A stretch of DNA of 64,000 nucleotides from NCBI RefSeq assembly GCF_902459465.1, contig NC_047068.1, positions 10,540,001-10,604,000 of the forward strand, read 5' to 3'. Of the stretch, positions 55,717 through 64,000 are shown piece by piece. Below the pieces are notes generated by a model. That model searched no databases, was not told the origin of the DNA, and worked only from the letters and a program-made list of their open reading frames with translations. Numbering within the stretch: position 1 is the stretch's first letter; the number at the start of each line of letters is the position of its first letter. Position numbers and translations under genes: made by a program. The DNA is from Asterias rubens (taxonomy: Eukaryota; Echinodermata; Asteroidea; Forcipulatida; Asteriidae).

Positions 55717-55779
55717 ATATCTGTGTTGTTTTGATTGGTCCGAGGTCACCTCGGACGACCAATCAAAACACAGATATGG
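55717..55779. repeat. Near-perfect palindrome, about 62 bp
   Basis: ATATCTGTGTT..TTTTGATTGGTC..CGAGGT faces ACCTCGG..GACCAATCAAAACACAGATAT. Two small unpaired positions. Confidence 0.93.
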
Positions 55780-56150
55780 AAAGCTTACTTTCGGCCGTCT
55801 GCATTCTGTATGTCCACTTGTGTAATACATGCATGTATACCAAGTATACAGTACATGCGAGATGTACGTGTATAATTTGAATGCGTATCTCTATGTGAAA
55901 TAAATGTAGGTCAAAGGTGAATATACATACCGGTTGGAGGCCGATTTCTGGCGTTATTCACAAGCCTTGAAGTGTGACATCAGATGTTCAGGCTAACCTT
56001 GTCTTTGCCCACAAGGATACAGCCAGGCACTGGTATTAAATTCCAGCGGTTTCAACTGAAGCCCTACATTGCTTCCGAAAGTGTGTACGCATGTATTAAA
56101 ATGGCCAGAAAAAAAGTAGTGGGAGCAAAGAGACAATCGTGTATAATTTG

Positions 56151-56176
56151 TTTATTTTTATTTATTTATTTATTTT
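56151..56176 (-). terminator. Candidate poly(A) signals for MRPL27
   Basis: Repeated TTTATT on the plus strand reads as repeated AATAAA on the minus strand, about 670 bp past the MRPL27 stop. It is also an AT-rich simple repeat, so function is unproven. Confidence 0.3.
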
Positions 56177-56842
56177 ATCACACAACCAATAGCGAACTCG
56201 GCACCAATAACAGGACGAATAGATAACAATAAGAAATGTTCAGTTTTAGTTGTGGGAGGAAAACCCCAAATGGGGGGAAAACCCACATAGTCGGGTTGGG
56301 AACTGAGAACCCAATTCACATGCAAGGCTCCGATCCGAGGTGGGATTTGAACCTAGGACCCACAGACCATGCAACTTTCATGAAAATGTTCTGCAGTTAT
56401 CAGGAAGTGCCTACTCATAACTTCTTGAAAGAGAACAACAAAACTTGGTTCTGACTATAAGAACCTTGTTGTCTGAGATATCTATATAAAAAAAACAGAG
56501 CTAATATGTCCACACAGAAAGAAAAGTCCGTCATTGGAATACACAATCAGAGAAATGTATCTGACAGTAAAATTTTTCAGGCTCAAATTTCGGGGAATAA
56601 AAACTGATGTTTTTCTTCAACCACATTACTTCAAATGATTCTCAAAATGCTTTATAATACCGAAAGCCGCTGTGCTTCTTTCCAAGAAAGTTTTTATAAC
56701 CATTAATTTTAAGAGTGATTACCAATATTACTCTCTGCTAAAGAAACTTTTACTCGTTGACAACATCATCTCCCAAGAACCATCGCCGACATAAATACAA
56801 ATCGACGTTTCCAAAACAGGTCATGACTCCATCCACAAAATT

Positions 56843-57046
56843 CTATACCTGTTCCTTCAACTTGAATAAACCAAGTTCAGGCTCTGGTCTGATATTTACA
56901 AATGTTCTTGTCATTTCCTCGTCGGATAAGGTCGGAGCTATCGACTTTCCGAAAACCGTTGATGGTTTAGGATTCCAACGCTCATGGGTGTAGTAAACTG
57001 TACCAGCCACCTGAGCGGACAGCGTGCGATCTCTTCCTTTTGTAAC
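56843..57046 (-). CDS. MRPL27: MRPL27 exon 4, last
   Basis: 204 nt ending in TAG, acceptor TTCACGTAG, phase 0. Encodes VTKGRDRTLSAQVAGTVYYT, HERWNPKPST and the C-terminal EPELGLFKLKEQV. Downstream on the minus strand, TTTATT tracts near 56150-56175 would give AATAAA poly(A) signals. Confidence 0.92.
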   Translation of the reverse strand, partial: VTKGRDRTLSAQVAGTVYYTHERWNPKPSTVFGKSIAPTLSDEEMTRTFVNIRPEPELGLFKLKEQV

Positions 57047-60000
57047 CTACGTGAAAACAATTATAATAGTAATAATTTTCTTAATTTGTTAACAGTTTAA
57101 CTGTTCTTAACAGTTTGAGTGTTGAGTTGCTGTGTGGTGTTGGATTTTGTTAGGGGTGGGGAAAAATTCTAGTACATCAGTAAAAGGAACATTACAGGAT
57201 TGGTTTTTGAAAAAAAAAAAGGTTTTTGGCAGTGCAAGCACTTTATGTAATCCCCAGATACATATAAAACTGACACACCTGTCGATCGGCCATCTGTGTC
57301 ACGAGAGAATAGTGAAAAAACTTTTTGAATTTTTTTTTGCATTGCATCGATGCATCGAAACAAAATTGAATAAAACGCTCACTGAGCGTTAAACTCCAAA
57401 CGCAAAATTAGATTATTTATATCTCATCAAATATGACATTTCAGACAGAAATATTTCAAGGGAAGTTTCCTACTATCATCATCATTAGACTGTGTAAGTT
57501 TTATGTAAATCTGTGATCTTCACCAATTTTTGTTTCTTACCAATTCTGTAACGTTCCTTTAAGAAAATAAGGGTTAATGATGCTCAACACAACCGCAACG
57601 TGATTTGGAAGATTAGCAAGCTGCTCCAAACTTGTAAGCATAAAAATAACAAGGATTTTTACAAAAGCAAAATGATTGTTCTAAAGCCGGCAGGACTCCA
57701 TTAGTAGCATTCACTGAAAATGGTTTATTTATAACCTATGACCTCATCATACAGCAAGGCTATGGTGGCCTATTAATGCCACTCCATAAAATCCCCTTTC
57801 CTTACCACAAGGAACAACAATATCATCAAACTTATAAGGCCATAAAAAAATCACAGTAGCTAGAATTTTTTATGATTAAAAAAATAACGCTGAACGACTT
57901 TTTTGTTTCCTGGTTTTTCTTTTGTAACATGGCAACACTTTCAAAAAATGCTTTAACACAAAAAAAAGAATGAAAACTGTTTCAACATTTCAAAATAACT
58001 TCATTTTAAGAAAAAGAGTTTGTTCCCCAAAGTCACAACAATGATTACTTACGAAGTTTCCAGGGTACCACCTAAATGCCATCTTCTGCCTCACAAGAAT
58101 CATCCCTGGCTGTACATATTCACCTATAGAGGGAACCAGTTAAAAGCATAGGTAATACAAGCGTGAATACACACACTCACAGGCCCTTTTCAAAACCACG
58201 TCTTGGGGTCCGGCTTGAGTTCCGGCCCGGAGTCCGGCTTGGGGTCTGAGTGTCTCTGTCAGTTATTTTCAAAAGTTGTGCTTTTGGTCTGAAACTTCAA
58301 ACAGGCAAACAAAGCTTCGCTGCTGGAGCCCAAGCTGAAGCCAAGGTTTCAAAAGGTTAACCAAGGTTAACCATAGGGGAGTCAAGGTGTCTTTTTGGAC
58401 AGCCTGTTTGGAATTTGAACCCATACCTGTATTTTCTCCTTTGCTCCCACAAGTTTGCCCAGTCCCCCCCCCAAAAAAAAAAGGAATGACAAAAATGAAA
58501 AAAGAACATGTTTATAACAAACTTTGCTTTACATTGACAAAACAACTCCCTATACATTGTACTATGTCACTTGTGTTTATTTGAATCACTCTTTCAATGT
58601 TTTGGACACAGTGGCAATCAGATTACTACTAGTGTTGGGAGTCGTGACTATTGTTTGCTGTGTCCAGTCGCAACTACCACTTTTTAACTACCTGGTAACG
58701 TACACCAAGACTCCTGAAAGAAATAAAACTAGCGATACACATTCTTTGGATTTGAAAAAAGTTGTGACTAGTGTCAAAGTTGTGATTTATTGAAGTTGGG
58801 TAGTGAATTTCACTAGTCACCCAGGCCTAATTGCCAGCAAACCCATCTCTTTGCCACTCACTAGTCACCCAAATGTATCATGTCTGTAATTGTGGGTGGG
58901 CCCACACCTGTTGGCCAACCGCACAAGGCATGGCAGAGCTCTGTGTCAAATGACATGCAACTGCTTGGAGTCAATGCAAGGAACCCGACGGACAGGGCCA
59001 AGTGGAGGAGAGCCAGAGGGAGATAACAGGCCAACCCAGAACAGACTAGACAACGACCTATAAACCGACATAATGACGCTGATGATGATGACCCACTGCT
59101 CATGGGTGCAGGACAATGCTCTATGCATAGTTAGCCGAATGGAATCAAAGTCAGACAAAATTTGTGGATGAATTTTGGGAGAGTTTGGTTTTAGCAAGAT
59201 GCACAAGTCAGTTTAGATTTAAGATAATATAAAATTTGAGGCATTGCATGGTGAGGTATCAATATATATTTGGTTTGCGGTAACACCATGTGTGTATCTA
59301 CTTGCCAGGTAGAGTTTGTTCTTAGAGAACTGTCTTGCTTAATTCTACTACCGCGGAGTAGATTGTTCGGGTGTTCGGGAGACTACTCAGTTCTGAAAAG
59401 AACTGTCCTGCTTATTAACTATTACCGTGGCGGATGGTAAAGAAATGGGCTGGGACTACTACTTAAGCTTATAGGATCGTAACTAACTGTACTACTGCGG
59501 AGTCAGTTCTTGGGGTGGTCTCACTGTTTCTACTAGCTTGCTCTAGTCATCGTCAGGAGACTGAAGAGGCAAGAGATAGGCCTAAGTGGGCTTATTTATA
59601 GGATAAGATTAGTTAAGATTAATGGTAGAGCAGACCTGATGCCTTGCTTTTGATAGGGCCAGGGCAACAATGCATTTTCTCCTTAGTAAAGGGCACCTGT
59701 ATGAGGATATTGTAACTTTCTCCTTGAACATTTCAAGTAGCATCAAGGCAATGACCAGGGGCAATGGAGGCAACTGACTCCATGAAATATTAAAGCTTGT
59801 TTAGAGCTTACCATTCATTTTCTTGATTCCGAGTCTCTTTCCAGGACTGTTTCCCCCAGTGTTTCTCTTTCCTCCGCTTGCCTTCTTGGATGCCCATCGT
59901 ACCCCAAAGAGGCTTAGCGCTGGTCCTACATGCTGCAGAGACGACGACCACAAACCTGCCAAGAGAAATAGAGAGAGAGACTTGAGGAATTAGCAAATTA

Positions 60001-61113
60001 TGACCTTCGGGCTCATGTACAAAACTGTAAAAACTGATGTAAAAATATTAAGAATTTAGTTTGACTTTCCCCGAGGGATTTAAAACACTGTGAGTAAAAC
60101 CACATAGATAATATTACATAGTGCATTTTACAATAACGCCTCCCCGCCGGACCCCATATATATTATATATAGGCCAGCCCGATATTTCAATTTCTTCGGT
60201 CACAGGCTGCCGCCAGCCCCCACCTGGCGGCGCATTTGTTCCTGATTCCTGGCATAGCCGGGGTACTGTGCAGCGACCGGGGCCCAATTTCATTGCAGCA
60301 ACTAGTTGCGATAACGTAACCCTCCTGCCGACTGGCGGCCGTCGGGAGGAGGGTTACGTTTATCGCAACTATGCAGCAACATGCTAAAACAAGAAAAAAT
60401 CATGTAGCTGAAACCAGTTCCAGATTGACTGTGTGTGTGGCCAAGCTGAAACAAGTTTCCAACCAAAATTTTATGAAGTTTTTTGTCTATTGTCAGATTG
60501 TATTGTATTGTAAAATTTTTGTTGTTGCGACGGTCGATCGGTGTCCACTTCAATTTGCAGATTCTGCATGCTATGCAGTATTTTCTGCTAAGAAACAGCA
60601 AATGGTGTGGGGATTACCTGGTGTGTAATAGACCTTATGCACATGACGTCGTTTTAGTACGGCGCACTAGCCTTGAGGTCAAAAGGAGGTTGTTCATTGG
60701 CCAATCTATCTATGCGTTTTGATTGTTTCGTCACCGTTTGACCTCAAAGATGGCGGCTGGATGACGTCAATGCATAAAGGTCTATTTACATTTTTTGGGC
60801 TGTGGTAACCCCTGCTGAGAATGGTCTGCCTGCCCTTCCTTTTGATGAAGAAGTCAACTCAAAAACTCAAAGTCAAAACTCAGTCAAACAAAGTCAAAGT
60901 AGAAAAATGTGAAAAAAAATATGTGCTTAGCTATTTTTGTGCTTAAGCGGCTAAAACGCTAATGCTGTAAACTAATAAACACCCATTATTAAAACTCAAA
61001 TGTTTTAACTCTATTTCAAATAAAAAAAAATTATAAAACAAACTTTTCTTACCAGTGTTTTCAAGTATTTGAAGCGGAGTTTTCAACAGCCGCAAGCAGC
61101 CATTGACTAACAT
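56843..61113 (-). CDS. MRPL27: MRPL27: large-subunit mitochondrial ribosomal protein bL27m, complete
   Basis: Component of the mitochondrial large ribosomal subunit, acting in the matrix; bL27 lies near the peptidyl-transferase centre. Four exons give 480 nt, 159 residues. Residues 1-42 form a basic, hydroxyl-rich presequence (MLVNGCLRLLKTPLQILEN) fit for mitochondrial import. The family signature follows: RWASKKASGGKRNTGG, SPGKRLGIKKMNGEYVQPG, FRWYPGN, then RDRTLSAQVAGTVYYTHERW. The end (RTFVNIRPEPELGLFKL) matches the animal bL27m C-terminal extension. A longer in-frame start exists at 61233, but the 61113 ATG gives the expected length. The gene is head to head with UTP6, 215 bp apart, and converges with TMC-B. 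Confidence 0.93.
57047..58052 (-). other. MRPL27 intron 3
   Basis: 57420-57565 resembles the R2-like sequence at 9490-9610 (TTCAAGGGAAGTTTCCTACT, ATGTAAATCTGTGATCTTC). Otherwise AT-rich with no element recognised. Confidence 0.6.
58053..58123 (-). CDS. MRPL27: MRPL27 exon 3
   Basis: 71 nt, acceptor CTCTATAG, donor GTAAGT, phase 1 in and 0 out. Encodes GEYVQPGMILVRQKMAFRWY, the core bL27 beta region. Confidence 0.93.
58124..59811 (-). other. MRPL27 intron 2
   Basis: 58185-58360 is a foldback related to 62968 (GGCCCTTTTCAAAACCACGT, GGTTTCAAAAGG). 58890-59125 is a retrotransposon end. 59233-59480 is the CATGTGTGTAT/CTCAGTTCT repeat. 59650-59790 recurs inside the SINE-B at 25690. No exon. Confidence 0.65.
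58890..59125 (+). mobile_element. Non-LTR retrotransposon ORF2, C-terminal end
   Basis: One plus-strand frame reads GQPHKAWQSSVSNDMQLLGV and NARNPTDRAKWRRARGR before a stop, matching the usual end of reverse-transcriptase ORFs (GRP-K-W--V--DL--LG, A-DR--WRR). A short run of Asp codons (DADDDD) follows after the stop. Confidence 0.75.
59812..59955 (-). CDS. MRPL27: MRPL27 exon 2
   Basis: 144 nt, acceptor TCTTGGCAG, donor AATG|GTAAGC, phases 1 and 1. Encodes the end of the presequence and the highly basic bL27 start (GVRWASKKASGGKRN, SPGKRLGIKKMN). Confidence 0.93.
60292..60381. repeat. GC-rich palindrome, about 90 bp
   Basis: TTGCAGCAAC..TAGTTGCGATAACGTAACCC..TCC faces GGA..GGGTTACGTTTATCGCAACTA..GCAGCAA around CGACTGGCGGCCGTCGG. 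A few mismatches. Confidence 0.9.
60627..60786. mobile_element. Foldback element carrying TGACGT motifs, second copy
   Basis: ATAGACCTTATGCACATGAC..GTCG at left, GATGACGTCAATGCATAAAG..GTCTAT at right; inside TTGAGGTCAAAAGGAGGTTG matches 29245-29400 in reverse. Confidence 0.9.
61053..61113 (-). CDS. MRPL27: MRPL27 exon 1
   Basis: 61 nt, residues 1-20, phase 1 out, donor CACTG|GTAAGA. Encodes the mitochondrial presequence. A perfect AGGTCAAAGGTCA element ends 3 bp upstream of the ATG. Confidence 0.85.
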
Positions 61114-61328
61114 GGTTGACCTTTGACCTGCTATTTTACTGTCCTCGTCCCCGAGTCTAGTCCCAGGATCTGGCCTAACTGCACGACGATGGGTCGACAG
61201 CAAAGTACAAATTTTGATACGAGGTGGTATCACATGTGCCCCACGTTTTGATCAACACAACATCGCGCAGCTCATGTCGTGAAAGAAATTCTTTAATTTG
61301 ATATAAATAAAATTCAAGGAGGGCAAAC
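61114..61328. promoter_or_regulatory. Bidirectional promoter region between MRPL27 and UTP6
   Basis: Only 215 bp separate the two start codons on opposite strands, so both promoters and 5' UTRs must share this DNA. It contains a perfect AGGTCAAAGGTCA beside the MRPL27 start, an E-box-like CACATGTG near 61230 and CCACGTT near 61240. None of the repeat families seen elsewhere lies in it. Confidence 0.75.
61117..61129 (-). promoter_or_regulatory. DR1 nuclear-receptor-type element
   Basis: On the minus strand it reads AGGTCAAAGGTCA: two perfect AGGTCA half-sites spaced by one base. This is the classical DR1 site bound by HNF4, RXR heterodimers and COUP-TF in animals. It ends 3 bp before the MRPL27 start codon. 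Confidence 0.5.
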
Positions 61329-61420
61329 ATGGCGGAATTTGTTCATCAGAATATTGAGGAAACACTGCAGGAACTGGAGCAGCTAGAACGTGTAGGGCTG
61401 TTCACAAAACCAGAAATAAA
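61329..61420 (+). CDS. UTP6: UTP6 exon 1
   Basis: 92 nt from ATG, phase 2 out, donor ATAAA|GTAAGT. Encodes the acidic N-terminal helix and the ELEQLERVGLFTKPEIK motif. Confidence 0.93.
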
Positions 61421-63694
61421 GTAAGTAAATTACTCGTTTCGCCTTTCAAATGGTAGTGGTGTGTCTCTGTGTGTACTGTGTGAATAGTCAATGACTACTT
61501 CATTCAATGTTTGGGGGCGTGTCAAGCGGGGGGGGGGGGGTTGGTTGATTGTTACTAATTATTAAATTACATTTTAACAAAAGCCTTATTAACTTACATT
61601 TTAAGACTTATTGTGTGATTAATGATTTTTCACAATGACCTGAGCTGAGTGAATGCAATTTTTCGATTTATCATAAATTCATTATGAATGCACATTCTCC
61701 CATCATGCCCATCCATGCATTATTCATTGTCTAGGTATATATAAATGGGTTTCTACGCAAACAATGATTAAAGGTTCTTGGGCATAGGGCCGAGATCAGA
61801 GGCAGTCAAGAGTATTGGCAATATTTAATTTAATTCTGCGAAGTGAATTTGACGTCGCAACTCTGTTTTCGTTGAGAATTCGCAAGAGAGTTGAGCACAA
61901 GTCAACTGCTGCGAATTTGTGACGTCAACATTCGCTTCGCATTCACATTTGCAGGAAGTATGATGTCAAGATAGACCGATGGGTTTCAAGAAGACACATA
62001 TTGCATTTTCATGTTCCTTCTATTTTATATTCTAGAACTATAGTGAAGAAGAGAACAAACTTTGAGTATCGTCTCGTTCGCCTCAAGAAAGAGAAGGAAG
62101 ATTTCTTGAGATATATTCAGGTCGGTTTTTATTTCTTCTTCTTCTTCTTCTTCTTCTTCTTCGTCTTCTTCTTCTTCTTCTTCTTCTTCTTCTTCTTCTT
62201 CTTCTTCTTCTTCTTCTTCTTCTTCTTCTTCTTCCTTTCTAGTGCATCCTTCTTAATTGAAGATATTCGCACTGCCAAACACACCGGGGCAAACAGACGG
62301 GACCTACAGCTTTACATCCCATCCGAAGGCTGAAGCAGTGGTTAAGTGTCTTGCTTTAAAGGACAAAAGTGTCACGACTCCCCAACCCACACACTCCCTT
62401 GAACAGGTCAGAGCTTGAGTCTGGTGGAGGTGCTCTTAACCGCTCGACCACGACAACTCCTTGGGTCTGTGGTCCTCTGTTAATTTTGAGCCTTGTGTTA
62501 AGTTCCACAAGACAGTTCGGTAGGGTTTGGACATTTAAATGGTTAATGGTCTTTCCACCACAAAACCTGTTGAAATATGTTTCCAAATTCATGAATGAAG
62601 CCAACAGTAAAATATAAATATTAAATTTCCTATAATAAAAAAAGTTAGCCAGGGATGCTATTCAGGGAGATTAGTTGACATCCCTTTGGTTGATGGAATA
62701 TTTCTTATTTGTAATAAAAAAAAATTCTAAAACTTGTTATACATGTTGCTTTTATTTCTGCTCCTGATTTGTTTGACTGTATAGTAAAGAATAGGCGTCC
62801 TGTGTTTATTTTAATCCTGGAAAGTGTGTTGAAATCTGTCAATTTTATTTTAAAAGTCAGCTCATAGTTTAGATCCGATCAAAAGTCACAAGTTTCAAAC
62901 TGTCTCAGATAATAATTGTAGATGCACAACCGTAGCTTGTCGCTAAAGGTCTTTACTGTACTAGAGTCTCTTTTCAAAACCACTGCTTCGGCTCCAGATT
63001 CGGCTCAGGCCAGCGTTGCCCCTCGGTTGTTTTGACAATATTGCGCATGCTTTGCGAACGTGCTGAGGCTTCAGACGAGAGGCAGAGCCTGATGCCAAAG
63101 CCAAAGCCAAAGCCAAAGCCATGGAGTTGAAAAGGGCCTACCACTTTTGCTACAAGGCCAGAATGAAGTATCTTCAATAATAATAGTAATAATAATTTTG
63201 GGGGGCTAATCATCCTTACTCGCAGCTAAGAGCTGAATTGCGAAGGACGCGGACAAACGTGTTCGAGAAGCTGGCATGCAAGGGCGCCTTTGGCTGCCAG
63301 CCACATCAACCCATTATGACCACGGAGCACAGCCAAAGATCGAAAGTGTTTGATTTTTTTTTCCCGAGGGAGGAAAACCGTATGGTATGGAAAACCCTCG
63401 TGGCACAGCAGAGAACCAACGCACAACTCAACTTACATATGGCCCCGGCCGGGAATCGAACTGGGGTCACCTTGGTGAGAGGCGAGCACTTTACGCACAA
63501 GCCAACCATGCCACCCAATATTCAATTCGAAACACAGATTGACCACCGGTCCTGAGTTAACTGGCCTGATGCTGAAATCAATGGCCTGGGGCCTGCAGTC
63601 CAGTGTAAATGCTTAGCCTGATAAATTTTTGGTTTGTATGTTTTCCCAACAGTATGAAATCAACCTCTTAGCTTTGATCAAGACAAGGAGGGAG
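61329..63694 (+). CDS. UTP6: UTP6: U3 snoRNA-associated protein 6, first three exons
   Basis: Subunit of the small-subunit processome (UTP-B module), which processes pre-18S rRNA in the nucleolus. Three exons give 73 residues before the right edge. The start is MAEFVHQNIEETLQELEQLE, then RVGLFTKPEIKTIVKKR, then EDFLRYIQYEINLLALI. This order (acidic helix, ELEQLER-GLF, EIK-IVKKR, FEYR, KEDF--Y-QYE-NLL) is the N-terminal U3-associated domain of UTP6; the HAT repeats should follow outside the window. The start codon is in a strong context (AAACATGGCG). It is divergent from MRPL27. Exon 2 is followed within about a dozen bases by a long TTC tract. Confidence 0.93.
61421..62035 (+). other. UTP6 intron 1
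   Basis: A G-run at 61531-61541 and, at 61825-61964, a partial copy of the foldback family at 46397 (GAGAGTTGAGCACAAGTCAA, TGCGAATTTGTGACGTCA). No exon. Confidence 0.65.
62036..62120 (+). CDS. UTP6: UTP6 exon 2
   Basis: 85 nt, acceptor TATATTCTAG, phase 2 in and 0 out. Encodes TIVKKRTNFEYRLVRLKKEK and EDFLRYIQ. The donor CAG|GTCGGT is weak at +3 and +4. Confidence 0.92.
62131..62234 (+). repeat. (TTC)n microsatellite in UTP6 intron 2
   Basis: About 100 bp of TTC units with one TCG interruption near 62162. It starts about a dozen bases after the exon 2 donor. On the other strand it is (GAA)n. Confidence 0.98.
62300..62456 (-). repeat. SINE-A head, reverse
   Basis: CAGTGGTTAAGTGTCTTGCT, GGACAAAAGTGTCACGACTC and GTGCTCTTAACCGCTCGACC..ACGAC: SINE-A in reverse. 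Confidence 0.88.
62968..63137. mobile_element. Foldback repeat with AAGCCA tract
   Basis: CTTTTCAAAACCACTGCTTC..GGCTCC at left and GGAGTTGAAAAGGGCC at right are inverted; an (AAGCCA) run lies at 63100-63121. Relatives at 1665 and 58185. Confidence 0.85.
63194..63515 (-). repeat. SINE-C, full length, reverse
   Basis: AGCTAAGAGCTGAATTGCGA, CAGCCACATCAACCCATTAT, TGGCACAGCAGAGAACCAAC, CCGGCCGGGAATCGAACTGG (reverse B box) and TTACGCACAAGCCAACCATG match the copy at 37130 throughout. Confidence 0.9.
63653..63694 (+). CDS. UTP6: UTP6 exon 3
   Basis: 42 nt (14 codons), acceptor TTTCCCAACAG, donor GTAACT, phases 0 and 0. Encodes YEINLLALIKTRRE, which continues the UTP6 N-terminal motif. A later CAG near 63767 is followed at once by a TGA in this frame, so the next exon is probably outside the window. 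Confidence 0.88.
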
Positions 63695-64000
63695 GTAACT
63701 AGTTTTATTTTATTGATGTAAATATTTTGATAAAGATTTAAATTTCTTTTATGTTATTGTTTTCCAGTGAGGTGACCAGCCATCAACATTCACTCAACTG
63801 CGCAGATTTTATATGGCTGCGCAACTATGCACCAAACTAATTGTATGTTTTGTGTAATGCAATCACCATATAATATCAAATTGCAGGCTGGCATAGTCAA
63901 TTGTGAAAACCAAAGTGAATGATACTGAATGGTCAGAGAGTAGAAAGGTTGACTGTGGACTGTGTGGATACCTACCACATGATATCGTATTGCAGGCTGG
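63695..64000 (+). other. UTP6 intron 3, start
   Basis: No exon recognised. The acceptor-like TTTTCCAG at 63760-63767 is followed by a stop in the UTP6 frame. Confidence 0.5.

Larger units (their letters stand above)
52463..56842. other. TMC-B 3' region and convergent spacer before MRPL27
   Basis: No supported coding exon. It holds two copies of a foldback repeat (52493-52720 and 54042-54230), a T-rich stretch, the palindromes at 53486 and 55717, a short perfect hairpin near 55611, and a partial SINE-like repeat at 56245-56400. AATAAA occurs at 53155, 55455 and 55538, any of which could end TMC-B transcripts. Confidence 0.7.
59956..61052 (-). other. MRPL27 intron 1
   Basis: Contains the palindrome at 60292, a reverse TGACGTCA element at 60627 and AT-rich sequence. 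60121-60290 is GC-richer than the rest, without a recognised element. Confidence 0.6.
62121..63652 (+). other. UTP6 intron 2
   Basis: After the TTC tract it holds a reverse SINE-A fragment (to 62456), AT-rich unique sequence, a foldback repeat at 62968-63137 with an AAGCCA tract, and a reverse SINE-C copy at 63194-63515. No further exon is seen. Confidence 0.75.

Noticed and set aside
61302..61309. TATAAATA upstream of UTP6
   Set aside because: It is only about 20 bp before the ATG, so a TATA-driven start would fall at or after the start codon. Treated as AT-rich sequence.
62001..62333. 110-codon ORF with a long Phe run
   Set aside because: It is the UTP6 exon 2 frame running into the TTC microsatellite; the Phe run is the tandem repeat, and the exon splices out before it.
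63760..63790. Acceptor-like TTTTCCAG as a fourth UTP6 exon
   Set aside because: After phase-0 exon 3 the frame meets TGA at once.

Overview
The window is animal nuclear DNA: AT-rich, with small spliced exons (60-400 nt) separated by introns packed with short interspersed repeats. The likely source is an echinoderm, perhaps a sea star. I base that on the invertebrate-deuterostome style of the genes and on a very abundant TTAAAGGCAGTGGACAC repeat that I associate with echinoderm genomes from memory, not from a search. No prokaryotic operon, CRISPR array or viral gene is visible.

Layout. (1) 1-13241, minus strand: a TMC (transmembrane channel-like) gene, here TMC-A. Twelve coding exons can be read from its start codon to the TMC signature exon (CWETF); the 3' exons lie off the left edge. 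(2) 13242-20779: divergent intergenic region full of repeats. (3) 20780-52462, plus strand: a second TMC gene, TMC-B, 17 coding exons, 830 codons plus stop, complete. (4) 52463-56842: 3' region of TMC-B, convergent with the next gene. (5) 56843-61113, minus strand: MRPL27, mitochondrial ribosomal protein bL27m, four exons, 159 residues, complete. (6) 61114-61328: a 215-bp head-to-head promoter region holding a perfect AGGTCAAAGGTCA element. (7) 61329 to the right edge, plus strand: the first three exons of UTP6, a small-subunit processome protein.

The two TMC genes are paralogues arranged head to head. Over the membrane core they share the position and phase of nearly every intron, and two exon pairs have identical lengths (148 and 98 nt), but their cytoplasmic N-termini are unrelated. 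TMC-A carries a 24-bp coding minisatellite (SPHPSGR units). TMC-B carries extra cysteines in the loop after its first membrane segment and one GC-AG intron. From remembered motifs, TMC-A looks closest to vertebrate TMC5 and TMC-B to TMC7; this needs a tree. MRPL27 (mitochondrial translation) and UTP6 (nucleolar 18S rRNA maturation) share one promoter region, which could co-regulate two ribosome-related functions.

Almost everything else is repeats: about twenty copies or fragments of one TTAA-flanked foldback element with a central palindrome (R1), a related family (R2), more than a dozen other terminal-inverted-repeat or foldback families, at least three tRNA-derived SINE families, and the 3' ends of non-LTR retrotransposons. 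Several are nested, which gives a relative order of insertion. All exon calls rest on reading splice signals and frame by eye; no alignment was run.
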